From: Streptomyces actuosus
Lineage (GTDB): Bacteria > Actinomycetota > Actinomycetes > Streptomycetales > Streptomycetaceae
NCBI RefSeq assembly: GCF_016921115.1
Contig: NZ_JAFFZS010000008.1
Coordinates: 124,001-188,000, forward strand
Length of the DNA: 64,000 nt
Direction of reading: 5' to 3'
The translations under genes were made by a program, and so were the position numbers. Under the pieces are notes generated by a model. That model was not told where the DNA came from. It did no database searches and worked only from the letters and a program-made list of their open reading frames with translations. Below, in pieces: positions 18,654-27,269 of this stretch (positions within the stretch are counted from its first letter, which is position 1; every line of letters begins with the position of its first letter).

Positions 18654-19547
18654 TCAGACCTGTTCCGGCCCCGCCCCGAAGGCGTCCGGGACGGGCCGGA
18701 TGTCGATGCGTGCGAGTCGCTGCCGATCGAGCACGACCTCGATGACCGCGATGCGGTCGCGGACGAAGGTGAAGGCCAGCGCGCGCTCGGGCCGTCCGTC
18801 GGCCGGGACGACGAGGCCGGGACGGCCGTCGACCAGCGCCGGCCGCGCGACTCCGGCGAGCCGGGCGTACGTCATGGCCCCGGCGGCCACCGCCGCCGCC
18901 CCCGCGTTCACCCCGGCCTCCGTGCGGGCCACCACGTCCGGGTCGAGGACCCGCAGCAGCCCCTCGAAGTCGCCGTCCCGCGCGGCCGTCAGGAACGCCT
19001 CCACGACCCGCCACCGCCGGGCCGGGTCCACCTCCGGCTCCGGGGCGCCCTGCACCCGCCGCCGGGCCCGGCTGGCCAGCTGGCGGGCCGCCGCGGGGGT
19101 GCGGCCGAGGATCGCCGAGACCTCCTCGAACGGCACGGCGAACAGGTCGTGCAGCACGAACGCGAGCCGTTCGGCGGGGGTGAGCGTGTCCAGGACCACA
19201 AGGAGGGCGGCACCGACCGAGTCGGCGAGCAGGGCGTCCTGCTCGGGGCCGGCGCCGGCCTCGGCGAGGGGTGCCGCCGAGGTGGTGTCGAGCGGCTCCT
19301 CGGCCCGCGAGCTGCGCGAACGCAGCATGTCGAGGCAGACCCTGCCGACCACGGTGGTCAGCCAGCCGCCGAGGTTGTCGATGCGCCCGGCGTCGGAGCG
19401 CCCGAGCCGGATCCACGCCTCCTGCACGGCGTCCTCGGCCTCCGCGGCGGAGCCGAGCATCCGGTGGGCGACGGCCCGCAACCGGTCGCGGTGCCCCTCG
19501 AACTGCCGGACCAGAAGCTCGTTCCCGTCCCACGCGTGCCCGGTCAT
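18654..19547 (-). CDS. ECF sigma factor of the ECF41/SigJ type
   Basis: 297 residues from ATG 19547. Region 2 (LRAVAHRMLGSAAEAEDAVQEAWIRL) and region 4 (LTPAERLAFVLHDLFAVPFEEVSAIL) are clear. They are followed by a C-terminal SnoaL-like domain of about 110 residues (WRVVEAFLTAARDGDFEGLLRVLDPDVV), which in this group replaces an anti-sigma factor. A perfect ECF41-type promoter lies upstream at 19598-19624, indicating self-activation. No COE-type oxidoreductase gene is adjacent, though a candidate target lies at 27.3 kb. Confidence 0.92.
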   Translation of the reverse strand: MTGHAWDGNELLVRQFEGHRDRLRAVAHRMLGSAAEAEDAVQEAWIRLGRSDAGRIDNLGGWLTTVVGRVCLDMLRSRSSRAEEPLDTTSAAPLAEAGAGPEQDALLADSVGAALLVVLDTLTPAERLAFVLHDLFAVPFEEVSAILGRTPAAARQLASRARRRVQGAPEPEVDPARRWRVVEAFLTAARDGDFEGLLRVLDPDVVARTEAGVNAGAAAVAAGAMTYARLAGVARPALVDGRPGLVVPADGRPERALAFTFVRDRIAVIEVVLDRQRLARIDIRPVPDAFGAGPEQV

Positions 19548-19597
19548 CCGTTCCCAGCCTCTCGTCGGTCCCCGTCGGTGCAAGCCGTCACCGACAA

Positions 19598-19624
19598 GAC
19601 GGACGCGGGGCGGAGAATGTGACA
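19598..19624 (-). promoter_or_regulatory. ECF41-type promoter of the sigma gene
   Basis: On the minus strand the sequence reads TGTCACA, 16 bases, CGTC. This is an exact match to the consensus described for ECF41 sigma factors, and it lies about 50 bases before the sigma gene's start. Confidence 0.8.
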
Positions 19625-19650
19625 GGGGGCGCCCGCGCGCCCCGGGCGGC

Positions 19651-20088
19651 TCAGCCCCAGTCCCGCCCGGACCGGCCCCGCTTCACGTCGGCGCGCTGCT
19701 TCTTCTCCCGCAGCCGCCGCTCGTTGATACCGCGTGGGATGCGGGTCGGCCGGCGCGGCTTGGGCGGGGGCGCAGTCGCCTCGGCCAGCAGCGCGGCCAG
19801 GCGCACGGCGGCGGTCTCGCGGTTGCGCCACTGGGAGCGGTGCTCCGAGGCCCGTACGGAGACGACGCCGTCGACCAGGCGCGGGGCGAGCCGCTGGAGG
19901 GCGCGCTGCTTCCACACCTCGGGCAGGGCGTCGGTGCCGCCCAGGTCGAACCGGAGTTCCACCTGCGAGTCGGTGGTGTTGACGTGCTGTCCGCCGGGCC
20001 CCGACGACCGCGAGAAGCGCCACATCAGCTCGGCCTCGGGGAGCGCGACGGAGCCGCGGATGACATAGGGACCGGACATGCCGTCCAT
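19651..20088 (-). CDS. arfB: Alternative ribosome-rescue factor (peptidyl-tRNA hydrolase) ArfB/YaeJ
   Basis: 145 residues with the GGQ loop in RSSGPGGQHVNTTDSQVELRF, which hydrolyses peptidyl-tRNA on stalled ribosomes, and a basic C-terminal tail (RLREKKQRADVKRGRSGRDW) that enters the empty mRNA channel. Length fits ArfB, not a full release factor. A second ATG three codons in (20079) is an equally possible start. Confidence 0.93.
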   Translation of the reverse strand: MDGMSGPYVIRGSVALPEAELMWRFSRSSGPGGQHVNTTDSQVELRFDLGGTDALPEVWKQRALQRLAPRLVDGVVSVRASEHRSQWRNRETAAVRLAALLAEATAPPPKPRRPTRIPRGINERRLREKKQRADVKRGRSGRDWG

Positions 20089-20340
20089 GGTCGCGCCCCG
20101 ACCCGGTCCGCGTCACCCCGATTTCGGCGGCGGTTCCGAGGACGCTGCGGGTCCGGCGGATGCCACGGGACCGGGAACGCCGTGCAGCCCGCGGATGCCG
20201 TCGAGCCGCACCGCGAGCGTGCCCGCGTCACCCCGGAAGGTAAAGAAAGTAAAGCCACGCGGAACCTGCGGCACCCCTCTCGGCGTTCTTACCGGTAGCT
20301 GTAGCTTCATGCCGTACGCATTCGAGGGAAAGGACTCCCC

Positions 20341-20916
20341 ATGGCTGTAAGCCTGTCCAAGGGTGGCAACGTCTCGCTCACCAAGGAGGCTCCGGGCCTG
20401 ACCGCCGTCACCGTGGGCCTCGGCTGGGACGTCCGCACCACGACCGGCACGGACTTCGACCTCGACGCCTCCGCGATCGCGGTGAACGGGCAGGGCAGGG
20501 TCTACTCCGACCAGCACTTCGTCTTCTTCAACAACAAGCAGACCCCGGACAACTCGATCGTCCACACCGGCGACAACCTCACGGGCGAGGGCGCGGGCGA
20601 CGACGAGGCGATCAACGTCAACCTGGCCGCCCTGCCGGCCGACATCGACAAGGTCGTCTTCCCGGTCTCCATCTACGACGCCGAGAACCGCGGCCAGAAC
20701 TTCGGCCAGGTCCGCAACGCCTACATCCGGATCGTGAACCAGGCCGGCGGTACCGAGATCGCGCGCTACGACCTCTCCGAGGACGCCGCGACCGAGACCG
20801 CCATGGTCTTCGGCGAGCTGTACCGCAACGGCGCGGAGTGGAAGTTCCGCGCCGTCGGCCAGGGCTACGCCTCGGGCCTGGTCGGCATCGCCCAGGACTT
20901 CGGCGTCAACGTCTGA
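20341..20916 (+). CDS. terD: TerD-family (tellurium-resistance-type) protein
   Basis: 191 residues of a single TerD domain: [20 protein letters not shown] at the start, then [18 protein letters not shown] and the Ca-binding stretch [19 protein letters not shown]. TerD proteins bind calcium and work in stress-response complexes; in streptomycetes they influence development. It stands alone with its own terminator. Confidence 0.95.
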   Translation: MAVSLSKGGNVSLTKEAPGLTAVTVGLGWDVRTTTGTDFDLDASAIAVNGQGRVYSDQHFVFFNNKQTPDNSIVHTGDNLTGEGAGDDEAINVNLAALPADIDKVVFPVSIYDAENRGQNFGQVRNAYIRIVNQAGGTEIARYDLSEDAATETAMVFGELYRNGAEWKFRAVGQGYASGLVGIAQDFGVNV

Positions 20917-20932
20917 GGACGTCGCGGCAGCA

Positions 20933-20963
20933 GAGCCCCCGGCCGGACATCCGCCGGGGGCTC
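20933..20963 (+). terminator. Terminator of terD
   Basis: A 10-bp GC-rich stem (GAGCCCCCGG/CCGGGGGCTC) with an 11-base loop, 16 bases past the terD stop. Confidence 0.8.
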
Positions 20964-20990
20964 CTCGGTCCCCCGCGTCACCGCGCCCGG

Positions 20991-21947
20991 ATGATCCTCG
21001 GCCCCCTCCGCCCCGCCCCCGGCCGGCCCGTCCCGGCCCCCCTGCTCACCGAACTCACCGCCCTGTACGCGGGCCGGCGCGACTTCCATGCGCTCAGCGG
21101 CGACTTCCCCGACCCGGACGACATCCGGGAGGAGCAGGTGGCCTCCGCGCTCGCGGACGAGGCCGCGCACCCGGACGCCGAGGTGCTGCTGGCCCGCAGC
21201 GGCGGCAGGCTCGTCGGGATCGCGATCACCCTGGCCCGCCACCCCGACCCCGCCGATCCCGACCCGTGGATCGGCCTGCTGATGATCGACGCGGCCGTGG
21301 AGCGGCGCGGGTACGGACGGCGGCTCGCCGCCGCTCTGGAGGACCGCTTCCGCGCCGCCGGACGGACCGGAGTGCGGCTGGCCGTCCTGGAGAACCACCC
21401 CGCGGCCCTGGCCTTCTGGACGGCCCTGGGCTTCGAGGTCATCGGTCACCGCCCGGACCGGCAGCTGGGCCGCCCCTGCGCGGTGCTGCGCAAGCCGCTG
21501 CCGCGCTTGCGCACTCCGCGCCGCGCCGCCCGCGTCGCCGTGGTCGATCCCGACGGGGCCGTGTTCCTCCTCCGCTACGACAACGTCGAGGTCGGCGTCC
21601 ACTGGGCGCTGCCCGGCGGCGGCCTGGAGGCCGGCGAGAGCCCGCGCGAGGGCGCGCTGCGCGAACTGCGGGAGGAGACCGGCTGGACGGACCTGGAGCC
21701 CGGCCCGCTGCTGTGCACCTGGGAACACGACGTCACGCACGGCGGCGTTCCCGTCCACCGGCACGAGCACGTGTACGTCACCTGCGGCCCGCGCCGCGAA
21801 CCCGTCGGCCCCCGGCTGACGGCCGCGCACGCCGCCGACGGGATCCTCACCTGGCGCTGGTGGTCCCGCGAGGAACTCTCCGCCGCTCCCGAACCGCTAT
21901 GGCCTCCGGACCTGGCGCGACTGCTCGACGAACGGCGCGCATTCTGA
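20991..21947 (+). CDS. GNAT acetyltransferase-Nudix hydrolase fusion
   Basis: 318 residues from ATG 20991. The first half is a GNAT domain with the acetyl-CoA loop VERRGYGRRLAAALEDRF and VLENHPAALAFWTALGFEVIG. The second half is a Nudix hydrolase whose box reads GGGLEAGESPREGALRELREETGW (catalytic Glu residues present). The two are joined without a break or internal start. The fusion suggests acetylation coupled to hydrolysis of a nucleoside-diphosphate compound, but no substrate can be read. Confidence 0.85.
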   Translation: MILGPLRPAPGRPVPAPLLTELTALYAGRRDFHALSGDFPDPDDIREEQVASALADEAAHPDAEVLLARSGGRLVGIAITLARHPDPADPDPWIGLLMIDAAVERRGYGRRLAAALEDRFRAAGRTGVRLAVLENHPAALAFWTALGFEVIGHRPDRQLGRPCAVLRKPLPRLRTPRRAARVAVVDPDGAVFLLRYDNVEVGVHWALPGGGLEAGESPREGALRELREETGWTDLEPGPLLCTWEHDVTHGGVPVHRHEHVYVTCGPRREPVGPRLTAAHAADGILTWRWWSREELSAAPEPLWPPDLARLLDERRAF

Positions 21948-22195
21948 CCGCACGGGCGGATCTGCTTTTCGGGTGTGACATTCGACGGCCCAACTTCGCT
22001 GAATAGAAAGACAAGTTGACGGGGTTTCAGCCGTCCGAATACCGGATCCGCAGCACCGCCATTCGGAAACGAACACGTAAAATCTTGACTGCGCTCTGTC
22101 AAACGAACGGTGCAAGTGCCACTCTCTCCTCACTCGCCGCCAACTCTGTGCCCCACCTGAGTCTCGACCACGAGGCCAGCGACCTAGGAGACCGA

Positions 22196-23836
22196 GTGAG
22201 ACAGCAGTCCCCCCGCATCGCCCGTACCACCACACTCCGCGCCGCCGCCCTGATCGGCTCGGCGGCGATGGTGGTCCTCGCCCTGCAGAACGGCGCCGCC
22301 ACCGCGGCTCCCCAGCAGCGCACTCCCTCCACTCCCCTCACCCTCTCCCCCTCCGCCCGCGCGGCGGCGCTGCAGTCGGCCCAGGACGCCGCCGGTGCCA
22401 CCGCCCGGCAACTGGGTCTGGGCAGCCAGGAGAAGCTCGTCGTCCGGGACGTCGTCAAGGACGCCGACGGCACCGTCCACACCCGCTACGAGCGCACCTA
22501 CGCCGGGCTTCCCGTCCTCGGCGGCGACCTGGTGACCCACACCAAGGGCGGCGCGCTCAAGAGCACCAGCAAGGCCACCACGGTCCGGATCTCCGTGCCG
22601 TCGACCAACGCGGCGATACCGGTCACCGCCGCCAAGTCCGGCGCGCTGAAGGCCGCCGCCGCCGAGCACGGCTCCGCCGCCGAGGCCACCGCCTCCAGCG
22701 CCCGCAAGGTCGTCTGGGCCGCCGGCGCCAAGCCCGTCCTCGCCTACGAGACCGTGGTCAAGGGCTTCCAGCACGACGGCACCCCGAGCGAGGTGCACGT
22801 CGTCACCGACGCCACCAGCGGCAAGGAGCTGTACTCCTACGAGGCCGTCGAGACGGGCATCGGCACCAGCGAGTTCAGCGGCACGGTCACCCTGGGCACC
22901 ACCGCCTCCGCCTCCGGCGGTTACGACCTCGTCGACGGCGGACGCGGCGGCCACAAGACGTACGACCTCAACGGCGGCACGAACGGCACCGGCACCCTCT
23001 TCCACGACGCCGACGACGACTGGGGCGACGGCACCGTCTCCAACCGTCAGACCGCCGCGGTGGACGCCGCCTACGGCGCCCAGGTCACCTGGGACTTCTA
23101 CAAGAACGCCTTCAACCGCACCGGCATCCGCGGCGACGGCAAGGCCGCCTACTCCCGCGTCCACTACGGCAACGCCTACGTCAACGCCTTCTGGTCGGAC
23201 TCGTGCTTCTGCATGACCTACGGCGACGGCGCGAACAACACCCAGCCGCTGACCTCGCTCGACGTGGCCGGCCACGAGATGAGCCACGGCCTGACCGCCG
23301 CCACCGCCGGCCTCAACTACCGCCGCGAGTCCGGCGGTCTGAACGAGGCGACGTCCGACATCCTCGGCACCTCGGTGGAGTTCTACGCGAACAACTCCTC
23401 CGACGTCGGCGACTACCTCATCGGCGAGAAGATCGACATCAACGGCGACGGCACCCCGCTGCGCTACATGGACAAGCCCAGCAAGGACGGCGGCTCCGCC
23501 GACTACTGGTCCAGGAGCGTCGGCCGCCTCGACGTCCACTACTCGTCCGGCGTCGCCAACCACTTCTTCTACCTGCTGTCCGAGGGCAGCGGCGCGAAGA
23601 CCGTCAACGGCGTGGGCTACAACTCACCCACCTACGACGGCTCCACCGTCACCGGCATCGGCCGGGACAAGGCCGTCCAGATCTGGTACCGCGCGCTGAC
23701 CACGTACTTCACCTCCACGACCGACTACGCGGACGCCCGCGTCGCCACCCTGCAGGCCGCCGCCGACCTGTACGGGTCGGGCGGCGCGGAGTACGCGGCG
23801 GTCGCGGCGGCCTGGAAGGCGGTCAACGTCAACTAG
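22196..23836 (+). CDS. Secreted M4-family (thermolysin-like) metalloprotease
   Basis: 546 residues from GTG 22196, six bases after AGGAG. A signal peptide (about 1-36, ending ATAAP) leads to an FTP/PepSY propeptide (about 60-210) and the catalytic domain. Zinc ligands are His360 and His364 in HEMSHG and Glu384 in NEATSD, exactly the thermolysin spacing; Glu361 is catalytic. It is exported as a zymogen and degrades proteins outside the cell. Confidence 0.95.
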   Translation: MRQQSPRIARTTTLRAAALIGSAAMVVLALQNGAATAAPQQRTPSTPLTLSPSARAAALQSAQDAAGATARQLGLGSQEKLVVRDVVKDADGTVHTRYERTYAGLPVLGGDLVTHTKGGALKSTSKATTVRISVPSTNAAIPVTAAKSGALKAAAAEHGSAAEATASSARKVVWAAGAKPVLAYETVVKGFQHDGTPSEVHVVTDATSGKELYSYEAVETGIGTSEFSGTVTLGTTASASGGYDLVDGGRGGHKTYDLNGGTNGTGTLFHDADDDWGDGTVSNRQTAAVDAAYGAQVTWDFYKNAFNRTGIRGDGKAAYSRVHYGNAYVNAFWSDSCFCMTYGDGANNTQPLTSLDVAGHEMSHGLTAATAGLNYRRESGGLNEATSDILGTSVEFYANNSSDVGDYLIGEKIDINGDGTPLRYMDKPSKDGGSADYWSRSVGRLDVHYSSGVANHFFYLLSEGSGAKTVNGVGYNSPTYDGSTVTGIGRDKAVQIWYRALTTYFTSTTDYADARVATLQAAADLYGSGGAEYAAVAAAWKAVNVN

Positions 23837-24079
23837 TGCCGCACCAGGCGACGTCCGCCCTGTCACGACGCGCGGCGCACTCCCCCGCTGCCCAAGCGTG
23901 GGAGGTGCCCCACCCGGCGTACCGGACGCAAGCCCGAGTACGCCCGGTACGAGGGCTTCCGGCCGGCGCACCGGGAGCACGCACCGGACGCCGCTCCTCG
24001 ACGGGCGGACGTCGCCTGCCGCGACACCAGTGCCGCGACCGGACTCCGGCCGGCGGGCCCGCCCCCGCCGTGAGGCCGC

Positions 24080-24108
24080 GCCGGGCCGCCCGTCACGGGC
24101 GGCCCGGC
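24080..24108 (-). terminator. Terminator overlapping the stop of the M1 peptidase
   Basis: A perfect 13-bp stem whose three-base loop is the TGA stop codon itself (24093-24095). The last codons of the gene form one arm. Confidence 0.75.
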
Positions 24109-25499
24109 TTTCCGTCGCCGTACAGCCAGGCCTCCCAGATTCCGTCGAAGTCCTCGTCGGGCGCCTGCCGCTCCACGAACGCGGTGAAGTCGTCCGTGTC
24201 CGCGTTGCCGTGCCGGTGCGCGGCGGCCCAGCCCTGGACCATGTCGTAGAAGGCGTCGTCGCCGACGGTCTGCCGGATCCGGTGCAGGACCATCGCGCCG
24301 CGCTGGTAGACCGGGGAGTCGGAGATCTCCGCGGCACTGCTCGGCTCGCCGGGCGGGAAGTCCCACAGGTCCTCGTACTCGTCCTCCCCGTGGTCGTAGA
24401 GCTCCTCGAAGGTCTCCTGGGCGGTGTCGCCGCCGTGGTCCTCGAACCACAGCCACTCCGCGTACGTCGCGAAGGACTCGTTGAGCCACATGTCCCGCCA
24501 GCTCTTCGGCGTGACCGAGTCGCCGAACCACTGGTGGGCCAGTTCGTGCACGAGGGTGCGGAGGTCGGTCGGGCCGGGGAACACGGGCCGGTTCTGGGTC
24601 TCCAGGGCATAGCCGGCGTCGTCCTCGCGGTCGACGATCACGCCGGTGGAGGAGAACGGGTACGGGCCGAAGTTCAGCTCCAGCCAGTCCATGATCTCGG
24701 GCAGCCGCCCCAGCACCGCCTTGCTGTCGGCCGCGCTGACCGGGTCCACCGCGATGTACGCCGGCAGCCGCCGCTCGCCCACGGTGGGCCGGGAGACTTC
24801 GAAGCGGCCGATGGCGAGCGTGGTGACGTAGCTCGCCATCGGCTCGGCGGTGTGCCACTCGAAGGTCCTCGTCCCGTCGTGGCTCTTCACGCCGCGCAAC
24901 TCCCCGTTGGAGACGGCCGTCAGCTCCTTCGGAACGGTGACGGAGATGTCGTACGAGGCCTTGTCCGAAGGATGGTGGTTGCCCGGGTACCACGTCATGG
25001 ACCCCGTGGGCTCCCCCAGCGCCAGCGCGCCGTCGGCGGTGCGCAGCCAGCCCTCCTGCGAGCCGTCGGGGTCGGTCAGGGTGAGCGGCGTGCCCGCGTA
25101 GCGGACCGTGACCCGGAAGGTCTCCCCCCGGTCGAGGTCGCGGCGGGGGCGGACGGTCAGTTCCTGCCCGGCGCGGCTGAAGCGTGCCGGGCTGCCCTCC
25201 ACGGTGACCGCCTCCACCGTGAGGCCCTTCAGGTCCAGGTCGAACGCGGAGAGGTCCTCGGCCGCCTTCGCCGTGATCTCCGCGGTCCCGGTCAGGTGGT
25301 GGCGGGCGGGGTCGTAGGTGAGGCCGAGGTTGTAGTGGCCGACGTCGTAGCCGCCGTTGCCCGCCTTCGGGAAGTACGGGTCGCGCACCCCCGCGCCGCC
25401 CGGGGTGCCGTGCACTCCACCACCACCCGGCGCGCCCGTGCACGAGGCCAGGGCGAGGACGAGCAGGGCGGCGGGGACAACGGGCGCGAATCGGGACAC
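24093..25499 (-). CDS. M1-family aminopeptidase lipoprotein
   Basis: 468 residues. Signal sequence and lipobox LALASC place it on the outer face of the membrane with Cys20 lipidated. The zinc site is HELAHQWFGD (His318, Glu319, His322) with Glu341 in NESFATY, the M1 spacing. An ALETQNRP motif stands where most M1 enzymes have GxMEN, as in the bacterial secreted subgroup. It lacks the long C-terminal helical domain of aminopeptidase N. Confidence 0.93.
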   Translation of the reverse strand: MSRFAPVVPAALLVLALASCTGAPGGGGVHGTPGGAGVRDPYFPKAGNGGYDVGHYNLGLTYDPARHHLTGTAEITAKAAEDLSAFDLDLKGLTVEAVTVEGSPARFSRAGQELTVRPRRDLDRGETFRVTVRYAGTPLTLTDPDGSQEGWLRTADGALALGEPTGSMTWYPGNHHPSDKASYDISVTVPKELTAVSNGELRGVKSHDGTRTFEWHTAEPMASYVTTLAIGRFEVSRPTVGERRLPAYIAVDPVSAADSKAVLGRLPEIMDWLELNFGPYPFSSTGVIVDREDDAGYALETQNRPVFPGPTDLRTLVHELAHQWFGDSVTPKSWRDMWLNESFATYAEWLWFEDHGGDTAQETFEELYDHGEDEYEDLWDFPPGEPSSAAEISDSPVYQRGAMVLHRIRQTVGDDAFYDMVQGWAAAHRHGNADTDDFTAFVERQAPDEDFDGIWEAWLYGDGKPGRP

Positions 25500-25536
25500 G
25501 CCTCAGATCCTATGCGGGCATGACACCATCACCTGC

Positions 25537-26037
25537 GTGCTCGACATCGGCTACGCCCTCTCCACCCGCTTCCCGGACCCGCCCCAGACCGACTACCGGC
25601 GCGCGGACGTCCACGCCCTGCGCCACGACCTGTTCTGCGGCGACGTCTACCTCGCCGACACCAAGGCCGACCGCGAACTGTCCACATCCTGGGGATGGGT
25701 GCCCGTGCTGGACTTCGCCTGGGCCCTCTGCGACATCGTGGAACGCATCGACCGGGACCCGGCGGGCTCCCGCGCCTCCCGCCCCCAGCGCGCGGAACTG
25801 GACTTCACCGAGTCCACCGACCGCCTGCTCTTCGAGCGCCGCTTCGGCTGGGTCGACATCGAGTCCGACTGGATGCCGGCCGAGGAACCCCCACTGACCT
25901 TCTCCCACACCGAACTGCGCCGTGAGGCACGCGACTTCCTCCACGACCTGGTCGCCGACCTGTGCGATCTGCACGAGGAGCTCGCGGACAACCCGGCGAT
26001 CTGGACCCTCCAGGCCAGGTTCCCCCGGCTGCCCTGA
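25537..26037 (+). CDS. Conserved hypothetical protein
   Basis: 166 residues from GTG 25537, 37 bases from the divergent M1 peptidase start. It is acidic, with segments DYRRADVHALRHDLFCGDVYLAD, WGWVPVLDFAWALCDIVERID and FHDLVADLCDLHEEL-like helices, and has no membrane helix. It looks like a small cytosolic protein, perhaps an immunity-like fold. I do not recognise it. The start lacks an evident ribosome site. Confidence 0.7.
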   Translation: MLDIGYALSTRFPDPPQTDYRRADVHALRHDLFCGDVYLADTKADRELSTSWGWVPVLDFAWALCDIVERIDRDPAGSRASRPQRAELDFTESTDRLLFERRFGWVDIESDWMPAEEPPLTFSHTELRREARDFLHDLVADLCDLHEELADNPAIWTLQARFPRLP

Positions 26038-26260
26038 CGGGCATGGACCTGCGGGCCGCCGCGCCGACGGCCGCCCCGCCCGGCACCGGCATCCGCACAT
26101 CACGGCCCACAGCCCACGGCCCCCGGGTGACCGCGCCCGGATCGGGGGACCCGCGCCGGGGCGGGCCCGCAAAAGGCGCTCCGCAGCCCCGGCCCCGACC
26201 GGCCCGGGCCCTTTGCGTCCTCCTCCCGGCAGGCGCCGCCCGCGCCCGTCGCCCGTCCCC

Positions 26261-26935
26261 TCAGTCCTCCACCCCGATGCCCAGTTGCACCGCCAGCACC
26301 GGGGCCAGGTCCAGCAGTTGAGCCGTGCTGATCACGGCACCCGCCAGTCGGTCCACACCCCGGACGATCTCCAGCGGCGCGGCGGCCCGCAGATCCACGT
26401 CCGTCAGGGTCGCCTCCCCGAAGTCCGCGCCCTTCACCGCGCAGTCGACGAACGCCACCCGCTCCATGCGAGCCCCCGCGAAATCGGGTTCCACCAGCAC
26501 GCAGGACTCGAAGACGACGTCTCTCAGACTCGCCGTGCGCAGATTGAGGAAGTCGATCTTGCCGCCCCGCACCAGCACCCGCTCCAGCACGGCACCGTGC
26601 ATCTGCGTCCCACCCAACCGGGCGTCGACGACCTCCACGTCCCGCAGCGTCGACTCGGCGAGATCCGTCCCCACCCCCCGCACGCCGGTCAGCACCGAGT
26701 CCAGGAGGCGGGCGCGCCGCAACCGGGTCTCGTCCAGGGCGCACCCGGCGAGCCGGCAGTCCATGAACCGGGCCCCCGCACCGTCCTGTCCGCCCAGATC
26801 GACGTCCCCGAACTCCAGTCCGTCGTAATCCCCGTCGGGGGCCAGCCCGCCCCCGCCGTACTGCTGCAACTCCGGCAGCCGCACCTCCGGCCGCCGAGCC
26901 GCCTTCACACCTCTGCCGTTCCTCGCACGCGCCAT
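26261..26935 (-). CDS. Pentapeptide-repeat protein
   Basis: 224 residues from ATG 26935. Repeated A(D/N)LXX-type units form most of it: DLGGQDGAGARFMDCRLAGCALDETRLRRARLLDS, then STLRDVEVVDARLGG and FAGARMERVAFVDCAVKGADFGEATLTDVDLRAA. Such repeats fold into a right-handed beta-helix; some mimic DNA and protect gyrase. It is divergent from the FAD oxidoreductase, and an ECF41-like promoter lies between them facing the oxidoreductase. Confidence 0.85.
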   Translation of the reverse strand: MARARNGRGVKAARRPEVRLPELQQYGGGGLAPDGDYDGLEFGDVDLGGQDGAGARFMDCRLAGCALDETRLRRARLLDSVLTGVRGVGTDLAESTLRDVEVVDARLGGTQMHGAVLERVLVRGGKIDFLNLRTASLRDVVFESCVLVEPDFAGARMERVAFVDCAVKGADFGEATLTDVDLRAAAPLEIVRGVDRLAGAVISTAQLLDLAPVLAVQLGIGVED

Positions 26936-26992
26936 GCCCCCATGCTGCACCCCGCCGCTGACAAGTGCTCCGACCTGCACAGACGCCGAGGC

Positions 26993-27019
26993 TGTCACAT
27001 TTCGGCCCGCAGAGGTGTC
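26993..27019 (+). promoter_or_regulatory. ECF41-like promoter upstream of an FAD oxidoreductase
   Basis: TGTCACA, 16 bases, TGTC. It has the exact -35 and spacing of the perfect copy at 19598-19624 and a 3/4 match at -10. It is 250 bases before the oxidoreductase start. The 330-bp region around it holds no other gene. Confidence 0.5.
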
Positions 27020-27269
27020 GTACGTACGCGGGACCCGCGGCCGAGGGCCCACCGGGACACCACCGCGACCCGCACGGCACCGGACCGAACGCACCACCGG
27101 ACGACACGGACGAAACGCAGAAGGCGCAGGGACAGCGAGGCGCGAGGCAGCAGAGGGACGCACGCAGCACGGGCGGGCCGCACAGCGCGGGTGGCCGCCC
27201 GCACGGCAGAGGCACCACAGGCCCGCAGACCGCCCAGAGGGCTCGGACAGCAGAAGGAGATCGCCGGAC

